From an uncultured Lachnospiraceae bacterium (GTDB lineage: Bacteria > Bacillota > Clostridia > Lachnospirales > Lachnospiraceae), in the NCBI GenBank assembly GCA_945787485.1, contig CALZHV010000007.1, forward strand, positions 1 to 25,500: a DNA stretch of 25,500 nt. Reading direction: 5' to 3'. The translations under genes and the position numbers were made by a program. Below, piece after piece: positions 1 through 8,103 of this stretch. Below the pieces are notes generated by a model that was not told where the DNA came from, searched no databases, and worked only from the letters and a program-made list of their open reading frames with translations. The first letter of the stretch is position 1; each line of letters opens with the position of its first letter.

Positions 1-12
1 AAAAGTGATTTT

Positions 13-45
13 ATGCTGTCCGCTCAAGGGCAGCATTTCTTTTTT
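13..45 (+). terminator. Rho-independent terminator of an upstream gene
   Basis: A 9-bp stem (13-21 with 28-36, one T-G wobble) closes a 6-base loop and is followed by a T-rich run through 45. It most likely ends a gene lying left of the window. No promoter is evident between it and the U32 gene, so that gene may be transcribed by read-through or from a promoter overlapping this region. Confidence 0.75.
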
Positions 46-74
46 GTTTATTGGAGGAAAGGGTATTTCACTTT

Positions 75-2279
75 ATGAATAAAAAACAAGTTGAACTGTT
101 GGCACCGGCAGGCAATAGCTGTGCGTTTTATGGCGCTGTTAATGCCGGCGCTGATGCGATATATATGGGGGGAAATCGTTTCGGTGCCAGAGCATATGCT
201 GACAATTTTTCAACAGAGGAATTGTTAAAATGTATCCGATATGCGCATCTGCTAAACCGTAAAGTTTATCTCACTGTAAATACATTAATCAAAGATAAGG
301 AATTTAAAGAATTAAAGGATTATTTGCTGCCTTTGTATGAAGCGCAAGTAGACGGAATAATTGTACAAGATTTAGGAGCATTACAGTTTATAAAAGAAAC
401 TTTTCCTGAAATGGAATTACATGCCAGTACGCAAATGACGCTTTGCTCTCAATATGGAGCAAAGTTTTTGAAGGATATTGGGGCAACCAGAATTGTGCCT
501 GCAAGAGAGTTAAGCCTGCAAGAGCTTATTTCAATAAAAAATAATGTGGATATTGAAATAGAAACGTTCATTCACGGTGCAATGTGCTATTGCTATTCCG
601 GTCAATGTCTTTTTAGCAGTATATTAGGTGGCAGAAGCGGTAATCGTGGCAGATGTGCCCAACCCTGCAGACTCCCTTATTCTGTAAAAGCGGAAGGAAA
701 AATATCTAAAGAAGCATATTTTTTAAGTTTAAAAGACATGTGCACCATTGAAAATATTCCCGAATTAATCAATGCTGGAATTGATTCCTTTAAAATTGAA
801 GGACGTATGAAGAAACCGGAATATGCTGCCGGTGTCACCTCATTATACAGAAAATATATAGACATGTTTTATGAATCAGCAGTTCAACATGGTATGGAAG
901 AAGCAATAGAAAGATATCATGTATCAAAAGCAGATACAAAACATTTGCAATCTCTTTACATTAGAAGTGAAATTCAAAATGGTTATTATTATAAGAACAA
1001 CGGAAAAGACATGATTACCATTGACAGCCCTGCATATAATGGCAATGACGAAGCACTGTTAAGGGATATTCAAGCAAAATATTTGGATAAAGAAACAAAG
1101 CTTCCCGTTAAAATGCTTGCTCAGTTTACTGAAAACTCACCTGCAAAGCTGACAGTTATTCACAATAATGTTTCCGTTACCGTTAATGGGAATATGGTTG
1201 AAACAGCGAGTAAACAACCCGTTACAGAAGAAAATGTTGAAAGACAGTTAAAAAAGCTGGGAGAAACTTCCTTTTACTGTGATAGCTTTGCCTGTGAAGT
1301 GAGCAGTCAGGCATTTTATCCTTTAAAGCAAATGAACGAGCTTCGAAGGAATGCTGTAGAGGCATTAGAAGAAAAGATATTGACAGCAAATGGATATTCA
1401 ACATATCAAAAACCTTTTATCAACAATATTTCTGAGGTTGAAAATACATTTTCAAACAAAGAAAATAAAGGCTTTTCGATTTCCTTGGAATCTGCTTGTC
1501 AGCTTCATACAATATATAATTGGATGAGTTCTCATAAGGATAATGAAAAACTCAAGGTGCTTTATTTGTCGGCTGATTTGCTGCTTGAGAACGAAAAAAT
1601 CATTCCTATCGTGAAGGAAATGTCTGCAAAATGCAGTATTTACGTCTCGTTTCCTCATGTATTCAGGCAAAGAGATATTGAATATGGTTTTGACATATGT
1701 AAGCTTCTGAGAGACAATGATTTTATTGAAGGAGTCTTAGTACGTACAATTGATCAATTAGGATATATGATACAACAAAAAGAAAATTGCAGCATTCATA
1801 TGGATGCAGGATTATATGTCTGGAATCAATATGCAGTATCATTTTTTAATAGCAGAACACTTAGCATGACTTTACCTTATGAATTAAACGCCTCAGAACA
1901 ATTTGAATTGCTTTCAAAATACAATCATTTCGAAAAGATTGTATATAGCAGAATACCGATGATGATTACCGCAAACTGTATAATGAAGACTTCAGAGGCT
2001 TGCAAAAAAGATGATACTAAATTAGTATATTTAAAGGATAGATATGGAAAAGAATTTCCGGTTTCCCGCAATTGTAAGCATTGCTATAATACTATTTATA
2101 ATAGTATAACTTACAGGCTTAAGGATTTGGCTAAATGGGAAAACAGAGTCAGATTTAGAATTGATTTTACTATAGAATCAGAAGAACAGGTTTTAGATGT
2201 ATTAAATGCCTATTTTTTAAATTATGATTATGATATTGCAGAATATACAACCGGCCATGAAAGGCGTGGTGTAGAGTAA
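75..2279 (+). CDS. U32 family peptidase-like protein, RlhA-type (putative rRNA hydroxylation factor)
   Basis: 734 aa. The U32 signature is clear: the N-terminus reads VELLAPAGN, and residues about 163-198 carry HGAMCYCYSGQC followed by the CAQPC motif. Four cysteines at C171, C178, C194 and C198 (spacing 6, 15, 3) fit the Fe-S ligands reported for the RlhA/TrhP group. Despite the 'peptidase' name, characterised members of this group (E. coli RlhA, Bacillus TrhP) are needed for hydroxylation of 23S rRNA C2501 or tRNA U34. The long C-terminal part, including a DUF3656-like middle region, resembles RlhA rather than the roughly 300-400 aa TrhP proteins; the exact RNA target is inference. I chose the ATG at 75, behind GAAAGG, over an in-frame TTG at 51 that lies inside the GGAGG stretch. 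The SEDS-PBP gene follows after 15 bp, probably in one transcript. Confidence 0.85.
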   Translation: MNKKQVELLAPAGNSCAFYGAVNAGADAIYMGGNRFGARAYADNFSTEELLKCIRYAHLLNRKVYLTVNTLIKDKEFKELKDYLLPLYEAQVDGIIVQDLGALQFIKETFPEMELHASTQMTLCSQYGAKFLKDIGATRIVPARELSLQELISIKNNVDIEIETFIHGAMCYCYSGQCLFSSILGGRSGNRGRCAQPCRLPYSVKAEGKISKEAYFLSLKDMCTIENIPELINAGIDSFKIEGRMKKPEYAAGVTSLYRKYIDMFYESAVQHGMEEAIERYHVSKADTKHLQSLYIRSEIQNGYYYKNNGKDMITIDSPAYNGNDEALLRDIQAKYLDKETKLPVKMLAQFTENSPAKLTVIHNNVSVTVNGNMVETASKQPVTEENVERQLKKLGETSFYCDSFACEVSSQAFYPLKQMNELRRNAVEALEEKILTANGYSTYQKPFINNISEVENTFSNKENKGFSISLESACQLHTIYNWMSSHKDNEKLKVLYLSADLLLENEKIIPIVKEMSAKCSIYVSFPHVFRQRDIEYGFDICKLLRDNDFIEGVLVRTIDQLGYMIQQKENCSIHMDAGLYVWNQYAVSFFNSRTLSMTLPYELNASEQFELLSKYNHFEKIVYSRIPMMITANCIMKTSEACKKDDTKLVYLKDRYGKEFPVSRNCKHCYNTIYNSITYRLKDLAKWENRVRFRIDFTIESEEQVLDVLNAYFLNYDYDIAEYTTGHERRGVE

Positions 2280-2294
2280 GGGATTAATAAACCT

Positions 2295-5141
2295 ATGAGA
2301 GAATATTTTATTGAGTTATCAAAATACGGTATTATGATATGTATGATTATATATACCATCAGCAGCTTTGTCACATATTTTCTTAGGAAAGAAAAGACAC
2401 TGGGTTTCTATATTTTACAAAGTGTATTTCTGTTTTTGACACAGGCTATGACTTTTATCAATTTAATGCTTGTAAGCAAAAATCAGGACTTTTTATTGCT
2501 ATATGGTTTTATTCAGGCATTTCTGCTGGCAGCTATCGTATTGGTTCCTCTTATTTATGAAAATGTGAACAAATTGCTGCTAAACAATATGTTTATGCTG
2601 ATAGGAATTGGATTGTGCATTGTTTCCAGGTTATCCTTTAACAAAGGAGTAAAACAATACATTATTGCACTTATTTCGTTTACTGTTTCCCTGACCATTC
2701 CGTTTTTATTATCAAAGTTTAAGGTGTTACCGAGATTGACCTGGCTTTATGCAATGATTGGAATTGCCGGTTTATCGGTGGTATTAATTTTAGGACAGGT
2801 TACACACGGCTCAAAAATATCTTTTACTGTGTTTGACAGTATTACTTTTCAGCCATCAGAATTTATTAAAATCATATTTTTGTTTTTCCTGGCTGCTGCA
2901 TTGAAGGAAAAACACGATATATTTCATGTCGGATTGACGGCAGTCATTGCAGGCGCTCACGTTATTATTCTGGTCTTATCTAAAGATTTGGGGAGCGCAC
3001 TTATCTTTTTTGTAAGTTATATTTTTGTCGTAGTGGCAGCAACAGGTAATTATTTATATTTGCTTGCAGGTATCTCGGGAGGTGCTGCGGCAGCTTATTA
3101 TGCATATCTGACATTTACCCATATACAATCACGTGTTATGGCATGGCAGAACCCATGGGATTATATTGATAAAGAAGGGTGGGCAGTAACCCAGTCTATG
3201 TTTGCTATGGGTAGCGGCAGTTGGTTTGGAATGGGATTATTAAAGGGGAATCCTAAATCAATTCCTTATGTCGACCAGGATTTTATCTTTTCTTCCATTT
3301 GTGAGGAATTAGGTGTTGTTTTCGGAGTATGTCTGATTTTAATTACTTTGTGTTGTTTCCTTAATATCTGTAGAATATCTGCTCAGATTAAAGATGAGTT
3401 TATGCATCTGACTGTTTTTGGAATAGGTGTAATGTATCTGTTTCAGATTTTTTTGACTGTCGGAGGCGGTATGAATCTAATACCGCTTACCGGAGTGACT
3501 CTGCCTTTTATTAGTTATGGCGGAAGTTCATGTATGACATCAATGTTTATGTTTTTTCTGATACAGGGGGCAGCTATACTTAACGTAACAGAAAAACAAA
3601 ATAAAGTAATGAAAGTTAATCGCATCAAGCAGATGTCCCTTAATGAAATAAATGATAAAAGTATTGATTCAAAAGGGGCAAAGGTGAAAGCTTTCTTTTC
3701 GAATTTTATGGCAGGCGTATCCGGGTTTACAAATAATAAAAAACTGCATATTGGAATATGTAGTACAATGTTCTCAGCATTATTCGTGTTTATGTGTGGT
3801 TATTTGGTATATTTTGTAGTGAACCGTGAACAGGATATGGTTAATAACAGCTATAACTCAAGACAGGAAATATTGCTTTCTCAAAACTACAGAGGAAGTA
3901 TTTATTCCAGAGACGGTGAAGTTCTGGCTAAGACGAATATTGATTCACAACAGAATGAAACCAGAGTATATCCATTTGAAAATTTGTTTTCACACATTGT
4001 AGGTTATTCTACAAACGGAAGAATGGGAGTAGAAGCACTTGCAAATTATTATCTTATCAACACAAATACATCAATAAATAATAAAGTTGCAAATGATATC
4101 GCGGGGATTAAAAATCCCGGGGATAATGTATATACAACTCTGGATGTTCAAATACAACAAACTGCTGATGAACAGCTCAGTATTTATAAAGGGGCAATTA
4201 TCGTTACAGAAGTAAAGACCGGAAAAATATTAGCACTTGTTTCTCACCCTGATTTTGATCCAAATGAAATTGACCAGATGTGGGATAGCCTGTTAGAAGA
4301 TGAAGAGAGTACTGTATTACTGAATCGGGCAACACAAGGCTTATATCCACCCGGCTCTACCTTTAAAATTATAACTGCGTTGGAATACATCAAAGAAAAT
4401 CCTGATTCCTATGATAAGTATCATTTTCAGTGTTCGGGATATTTTAAACTGGGTGATAACAGAATCAATTGTTATCATGGGTCAAATCATGGAGCAGTTG
4501 ATTTTAAGCGTTCTTTTGCGAAATCATGTAATGCTTCCTTTGCAAATATTGGAGTTGGATTAGATTATGAGAATTTCCGGGATACCCTGGAGAAGCTTAT
4601 GTTTAATAAACCATTACCGCTCACACTGAATTATAATCAGAGTAGCATTGGGGATTTTGCGACGATGAGTGAACATGATGTCATGCAGGCTTCTATTGGA
4701 CAAGGGACGACTCAGATAACCCCGATTCATCTGAATATGATTACTTCGGCAATTGCAAATGATGGTGTTTTGATGACTCCATATGTCATTGAACATGTAG
4801 AAAATGATGCCGGTTCGATTGTGAAAAGTTTTAAACCCAAAGAATATGGGAGACTTATGAGTGATGAAGACGCCGAAGCTTTGAAAAAGCTTATGATTGC
4901 AGTGGTAGAAGAGGGAACTGCGAAAAAATTAGCGGGTCAGAGTTATACGGCAGCCGGCAAAACCGGTTCCGCAGAATATGGATTGGTAAAAGGTGACAGC
5001 CATGCCTGGTTTACCGGCTTTGCACCGGCAGAAGATCCGGAGGTGGCTGTAACTATCATCGTTGAGGGTGCCGGAAGCGGTGGGGATTATGCCGTACCGA
5101 TAGCCAGACGTCTGTTTGATGCTTATTTCAGGGAAAAATAA
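2295..5141 (+). CDS. SEDS (FtsW/RodA) - class B penicillin-binding protein fusion
   Basis: 948 aa, a peptidoglycan polymerase and a crosslinking transpeptidase in one chain. Residues about 10-430 are the polytopic SEDS domain, with roughly ten hydrophobic segments, a QPSE motif (186-189), the NPW motif near 286, the VDQDFIF stretch whose D329 aligns with the essential Asp of RodA/FtsW, and LPFISYGGSS at 403-412. A charged linker (about 433-480) leads to a further membrane helix (about 484-508), which serves as the anchor of the PBP half. The outer part begins with RGSIYSRDGEVLA (533-545), then has STFK (S688-K691, acyl-serine), SCN (744-746) and KTG (889-891). The segment before the transpeptidase is short, like actinobacterial PbpA, where rodA and pbpA are separate neighbours. 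All three penicillin-binding motifs are intact, so it should be active and beta-lactam sensitive. No frameshift separates the halves; the fusion looks genuine. Whether it acts in elongation, division or sporulation cannot be told. Confidence 0.93.
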   Translation: MREYFIELSKYGIMICMIIYTISSFVTYFLRKEKTLGFYILQSVFLFLTQAMTFINLMLVSKNQDFLLLYGFIQAFLLAAIVLVPLIYENVNKLLLNNMFMLIGIGLCIVSRLSFNKGVKQYIIALISFTVSLTIPFLLSKFKVLPRLTWLYAMIGIAGLSVVLILGQVTHGSKISFTVFDSITFQPSEFIKIIFLFFLAAALKEKHDIFHVGLTAVIAGAHVIILVLSKDLGSALIFFVSYIFVVVAATGNYLYLLAGISGGAAAAYYAYLTFTHIQSRVMAWQNPWDYIDKEGWAVTQSMFAMGSGSWFGMGLLKGNPKSIPYVDQDFIFSSICEELGVVFGVCLILITLCCFLNICRISAQIKDEFMHLTVFGIGVMYLFQIFLTVGGGMNLIPLTGVTLPFISYGGSSCMTSMFMFFLIQGAAILNVTEKQNKVMKVNRIKQMSLNEINDKSIDSKGAKVKAFFSNFMAGVSGFTNNKKLHIGICSTMFSALFVFMCGYLVYFVVNREQDMVNNSYNSRQEILLSQNYRGSIYSRDGEVLAKTNIDSQQNETRVYPFENLFSHIVGYSTNGRMGVEALANYYLINTNTSINNKVANDIAGIKNPGDNVYTTLDVQIQQTADEQLSIYKGAIIVTEVKTGKILALVSHPDFDPNEIDQMWDSLLEDEESTVLLNRATQGLYPPGSTFKIITALEYIKENPDSYDKYHFQCSGYFKLGDNRINCYHGSNHGAVDFKRSFAKSCNASFANIGVGLDYENFRDTLEKLMFNKPLPLTLNYNQSSIGDFATMSEHDVMQASIGQGTTQITPIHLNMITSAIANDGVLMTPYVIEHVENDAGSIVKSFKPKEYGRLMSDEDAEALKKLMIAVVEEGTAKKLAGQSYTAAGKTGSAEYGLVKGDSHAWFTGFAPAEDPEVAVTIIVEGAGSGGDYAVPIARRLFDAYFREK

Positions 5142-5144
5142 CTG

Positions 5145-5173
5145 TTGCGTTAAACAGATGTTTGTTCTATACT
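5145..5173 (+). promoter_or_regulatory. Candidate sigma-A promoter for the Nudix gene
   Basis: TTGCGT (5145-5150) and TATACT (5168-5173) are separated by 17 bp and lie just after the SEDS-PBP stop codon. The start codon at 5216 follows after a leader of roughly 35 nt with an AGGAGG site. This suggests the Nudix gene can be expressed on its own. Confidence 0.5.
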
Positions 5174-5215
5174 GTTTTTAGTTGTGTATAAGCACACCAG
5201 TCAGGAGGAATTGCA

Positions 5216-5668
5216 ATGATTGAAGCAACAAGCTGTGGTGGTGTGGTAATATTTCGGGGTAAAATCCTTCTATTGTATAAAAATTATAAAAATAAGTATG
5301 AAGGATGGGTTTTGCCAAAAGGCACTGTTGAAGAGGGAGAAGAGTTTAAGGAAACCGCTTTGAGAGAAGTGCTTGAAGAAACAGGAGCTAAAGCTACTAT
5401 CATAAAATATGTAGGTAAAAGCGAATACACGTTCACTGTACCTGAGGATACTGTCGAAAAGGAAGTACACTGGTATCTTATGATGGCTGACAGCTATTAC
5501 AGTAAACCACAAAAAGAGGAGTATTTTGTAGATTCCGGTTTTTACAAATACCACGAAGCGTATCATTTGTTAAAATTTTCAAATGAAAAGCAAATTCTGG
5601 AGAAAGCATATAATGAATATCTGGAATTGAAAAAAAATAATTTATGGGGCAGCCGAAAATACTATTAA
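5216..5668 (+). CDS. Nudix (MutT-like) hydrolase
   Basis: 150 aa, the usual length for a single-domain Nudix enzyme. The Nudix box sits at about residues 37-59: LPKG..EEGE, then REVLEETGA, matching G-x5-E-x7-REUxEExGU, which binds the metal and hydrolyses a nucleoside diphosphate linked to a variable group. The N-terminus (SCGGVVIFRGKILLLY) is the typical first beta strand. The early sequence and the KYHEAYHLLKFSNEK tail recall Ap4A-hydrolase/diadenosine-type Nudix proteins, but the substrate cannot be fixed from sequence. A strong AGGAGG lies 7 bp before the ATG. The stop codon is inside the long hairpin at 5650-5681. Confidence 0.9.
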   Translation: MIEATSCGGVVIFRGKILLLYKNYKNKYEGWVLPKGTVEEGEEFKETALREVLEETGAKATIIKYVGKSEYTFTVPEDTVEKEVHWYLMMADSYYSKPQKEEYFVDSGFYKYHEAYHLLKFSNEKQILEKAYNEYLELKKNNLWGSRKYY

Positions 5669-5684
5669 GTATTTTCGGCTGTTT
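5650..5684 (+). terminator. Long perfect hairpin between convergent genes, probable terminator
   Basis: A perfect 14-bp inverted repeat (5650-5663 with 5668-5681) has a 4-base loop and includes the Nudix stop codon. The forward side is followed only by a short T stretch (5682-5684), and the minus side has no T run. It ends 6 bp before the last codon of the HD-GYP gene, so it could act in both directions or protect 3' ends. Termination is likely but the weak T tracts lower confidence. Confidence 0.6.
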
Positions 5685-5686
5685 CA

Positions 5687-6742
5687 TTAGAGATTTTTGA
5701 CGACTTTCAGTTCGGGCTGATGCGACAAATATAAGATTTCACCTTTCTCGTTTTTTAAGATTGGACGAGAAAGTTTTGCGGGATTGGTGAGCATTACTTC
5801 CCAGATGGAATTATCACTCAACTGGATATTCAATCCGATTTGAGAATCGGCAATGTGTGTCAATAAAGGTATCACCAATGATGAATCATATGCATCCATA
5901 TTATCCTCAAAATGTTCAATAATTTGCAATGGAGTATATGCATCTCTGTAAGTACGAGGAGAGGTCATAGCTATATAAGTATCAATAATAGACAAATATC
6001 TTGCATATATATCAATTTTGTCACCGCTCATATGATATGGATATCCGGTTCCGTTCATTCTCTCATGATGCATAATGGTTGCATTTTTAATATGTTGATT
6101 TATTGATTTGCAATTACTTAATATGGAATAGCCTATTACCGGATGCTTTTTGACTAATTCATATTCATCATCAGTCAACCGCCCGGATTTCCATAGAATC
6201 TGATAAGGTAGTCGGAGCTTGCCTATGTCATAAAAAAAACAGGAGAGGATTAGTGTTTCTTTCTCGTCATTATCCATATGTAACCATTCTGCAAATAATC
6301 CACCAAGTAGAGCGGAATTCAAACAGTGGTTATAAGTAAGCTGGTCTGAATTTGGTATTAAATTATATAAGTAGTCTAACAGCTGTGCACTTGTTTGATA
6401 AGTACTTCTTAGGTTATTATATATTTTTAACAAAATTTCGGTAGGAGCTTCTGAGACATCCGAAAGGAAATACTCCATCTGAGCTTTATATAGAAATAAG
6501 CTGGCATTATGCTTTTGCTCGAAAGCTTTGAATTCTTCTGAGAAGCGAAGTTTTTCAAAATGTGTTTTCGCAAGGTCAATATCGTCCATTATAGTTACAC
6601 ACATAACTGCATAGCGAACTAATAGTTCTATGTTGTAATTTGTAATTGTAGTACCGGCCTTTAACAGAACATTGTCATTTACAATAACATCTTCTCCTAA
6701 AATCATACCGGGCTGTAATTCCATCCTTGCGACTGATTTCAT
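5687..6742 (-). CDS. HD-GYP domain protein with altered HD motif (c-di-GMP phosphodiesterase family)
   Basis: 351 aa, soluble, with no membrane segment. Residues 1-50 form the small leader domain seen before many Firmicute HD-GYP domains (RMELQPGMILGEDV, LLKAGTTIT). The HD-GYP core covers about 130-300: first His at H139, YDIGK at 171-175, HP at 200-201, HHE at 225-227 and GTGYP at 231-235, then D254. In active family members the second motif is HDxGK; here the metal-binding His is Tyr (Y171) while Asp remains. The enzyme may therefore have altered metal use or be a c-di-GMP sensor. The tail (about 301-351) looks like the small beta domain often trailing these proteins. The start ATG at 6742 has AGGAGG 7 bp away; an in-frame start at 6799 has none and would overlap the promoter. 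Confidence 0.85.
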   Translation of the reverse strand: MKSVARMELQPGMILGEDVIVNDNVLLKAGTTITNYNIELLVRYAVMCVTIMDDIDLAKTHFEKLRFSEEFKAFEQKHNASLFLYKAQMEYFLSDVSEAPTEILLKIYNNLRSTYQTSAQLLDYLYNLIPNSDQLTYNHCLNSALLGGLFAEWLHMDNDEKETLILSCFFYDIGKLRLPYQILWKSGRLTDDEYELVKKHPVIGYSILSNCKSINQHIKNATIMHHERMNGTGYPYHMSGDKIDIYARYLSIIDTYIAMTSPRTYRDAYTPLQIIEHFEDNMDAYDSSLVIPLLTHIADSQIGLNIQLSDNSIWEVMLTNPAKLSRPILKNEKGEILYLSHQPELKVVKNL

Positions 6743-6771
6743 AGTCCTTCCTCCTAAGTATATATAATTAT

Positions 6772-6799
6772 AGTATAAAATAGTTGCATGAATTGTCAA
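6772..6799 (-). promoter_or_regulatory. Sigma-A promoter for the HD-GYP gene
   Basis: On the minus strand TTGACA (6794-6799, perfect -35) and TATACT (6772-6777) are 16 bp apart. The start codon is about 30 bp downstream. This match also argues that the longer reading frame to 6799 is not translated. Confidence 0.65.
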
Positions 6800-6837
6800 T
6801 AAATTCAGTAAAGATAACTAAAATATTTTGTTTTTGA

Positions 6838-6865
6838 TTACAAAATATAATTTGTATGTTAAAAT
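6838..6865 (+). promoter_or_regulatory. Candidate extended -10 promoter for the 109-aa gene cluster
   Basis: TGTTAAAAT (6857-6865) is an extended -10 with TTACAA (6838-6843) 16 bp upstream as a weak -35. It lies 25 bp before the start codon at 6891 and would drive the cluster that includes ytfJ. Sporulation sigma factors are possible alternatives and were not resolved. Confidence 0.4.
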
Positions 6866-6890
6866 ACAACTATGTCGAGGTAAGATTTAT

Positions 6891-7220
6891 ATGACAATTA
6901 AACTTGATTATCACTCAAATTTATATTTGAGCGACGGCATTGATACGTTAAAATTGGATAAAATGAAAGATAAGCTGGAAAAGAATCCGTTTTTCTCCGG
7001 TTTATTTGTGATTTATATTTCTAAAAACTTATCAGACCAACTTGATATTATAGATGCTAAAATGTTGACTCAGCGATATTATCAAAATAATGCAATACAT
7101 GTAGTCGGATTAGCAGAATCTCATGAGGAGGCAATAGAAATCGTAAAAAGAATAGTTGATGATTGTATACAAACGAGAGGAGATTGCGCAATAAAGGAGT
7201 ATTTATTATGTGGAGTGTGA
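6891..7220 (+). CDS. Unrecognised 109-aa protein upstream of the YtfI/YtfJ pair
   Basis: I do not recognise this family. The protein is 109 aa, soluble and mixed alpha/beta in look: strands near LYLSDGID and GLFVIYISKNL, a charged helix KLDKMKDKLEKNP, and a final helix ESHEEAIEIVKRIVDDCIQ. The shape (alternating hydrophobic strands and helices ending in EEAIEIVKRIV) suggests a small regulatory or ligand-binding fold, but this is only an impression. GAGG lies 10 bp before the ATG at 6891; an in-frame upstream start at 6828 overlaps the promoter and is not preferred. The last 13 bp overlap the next gene, so the two are translationally linked. Its position suggests a role shared with the spore-related neighbours. 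Confidence 0.7.
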   Translation: MTIKLDYHSNLYLSDGIDTLKLDKMKDKLEKNPFFSGLFVIYISKNLSDQLDIIDAKMLTQRYYQNNAIHVVGLAESHEEAIEIVKRIVDDCIQTRGDCAIKEYLLCGV

Positions 7221-8101
7221 TAGCTGAAATATTCTCCTTATTAGGAATTATACTCCTGGTTCTATTGGGTATTTTAGTAATAATTCTATTCATTATTTTG
7301 TTTTTTCCGATTACCTATAAAGGAAAGGGACACAGGAATCAGGAAGAAACAGAATTTCGGTTTCGTGCAATATGGATTTTTGGATTGATAAGAGCCGGAT
7401 ATCAATATCCGGATCCCGGCATTTTTAAGGTAAAATTGTTGTGGTTTACCATATTTCCTAAAAAAGATAATGGAAAAAAATCTGCTGACGACAATGACAC
7501 GGAATCTGTACAGACGAATCAGATAAACTCAGAACAAGTAATGAATGACGAGAAAAATTCATCAGAAAGTGTCCGGGAGAATAGTATTCAACAAAATGAT
7601 AAAAATAAAAACCATATCAGTGAGTCAAAAGAAGAACATATTGAAGAAGATGAATTTTGGGAAGGTCATAAAAGCTTTGTAAAAAAAATTAAGTACACAA
7701 TCAAATCGGTTTATGTTAAAATTAAGTCGATATTCGAAAATATTTCCTTTTATATAAATCTGCTTCAGGAACAAAGCACTGTAGAACTCTGGGAACATGT
7801 AAAATTAAGACTGGTAAAGATATTAAGAAGTATTAGACCAAGGCATCTCAAAGCAGATATTATCTTTGGAACCGGAGAACCGGATACAACAGGATATGCT
7901 TATGGCGCATATTCTATATTCGCTCCGCAGTTAGGGAAGAAGGTATATGTTACACCGGATTTTACAGAAAAGAAATTGGAAGGAACAATTGAATTTTCGG
8001 GTCATCTAACGATATTCATTCTTTTATGGCATTGCTTAATGGTTGCACTTGATAGAAATTTGCATACTTTTATCGAAACAATAAAGTCCAGGAGGAAATA
8101 A
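7208..8101 (+). CDS. DUF2953 membrane protein, YtfI-like
   Basis: 297 aa. One strong membrane helix spans about residues 8-34, followed by a short basic segment (TYKGKGHR). A polar, low-complexity acidic stretch (about 86-150) separates it from a C-terminal domain with GTGEPDTTGYAYGA (221-234), the hallmark of the DUF2953 family, and a weaker hydrophobic segment near 266-281. B. subtilis YtfI belongs to this family and, as here, sits directly upstream of YtfJ. The ATG at 7208 has AAGGAG 8 bp before it; a longer in-frame start at 7163 would lose the N-terminal helix position and has no ribosome site. It overlaps the preceding gene by 13 bp and ends 2 bp before ytfJ. Molecular function is unknown. 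Confidence 0.8.
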   Translation: MWSVIAEIFSLLGIILLVLLGILVIILFIILFFPITYKGKGHRNQEETEFRFRAIWIFGLIRAGYQYPDPGIFKVKLLWFTIFPKKDNGKKSADDNDTESVQTNQINSEQVMNDEKNSSESVRENSIQQNDKNKNHISESKEEHIEEDEFWEGHKSFVKKIKYTIKSVYVKIKSIFENISFYINLLQEQSTVELWEHVKLRLVKILRSIRPRHLKADIIFGTGEPDTTGYAYGAYSIFAPQLGKKVYVTPDFTEKKLEGTIEFSGHLTIFILLWHCLMVALDRNLHTFIETIKSRRK

Positions 8102-8103
8102 AA

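Noticed and set aside
51..75. TTG start at 51 for the U32 protein
   Set aside because: The TTG is at the edge of the GGAGG site itself and would add eight residues before the conserved VELLAPAGN start.
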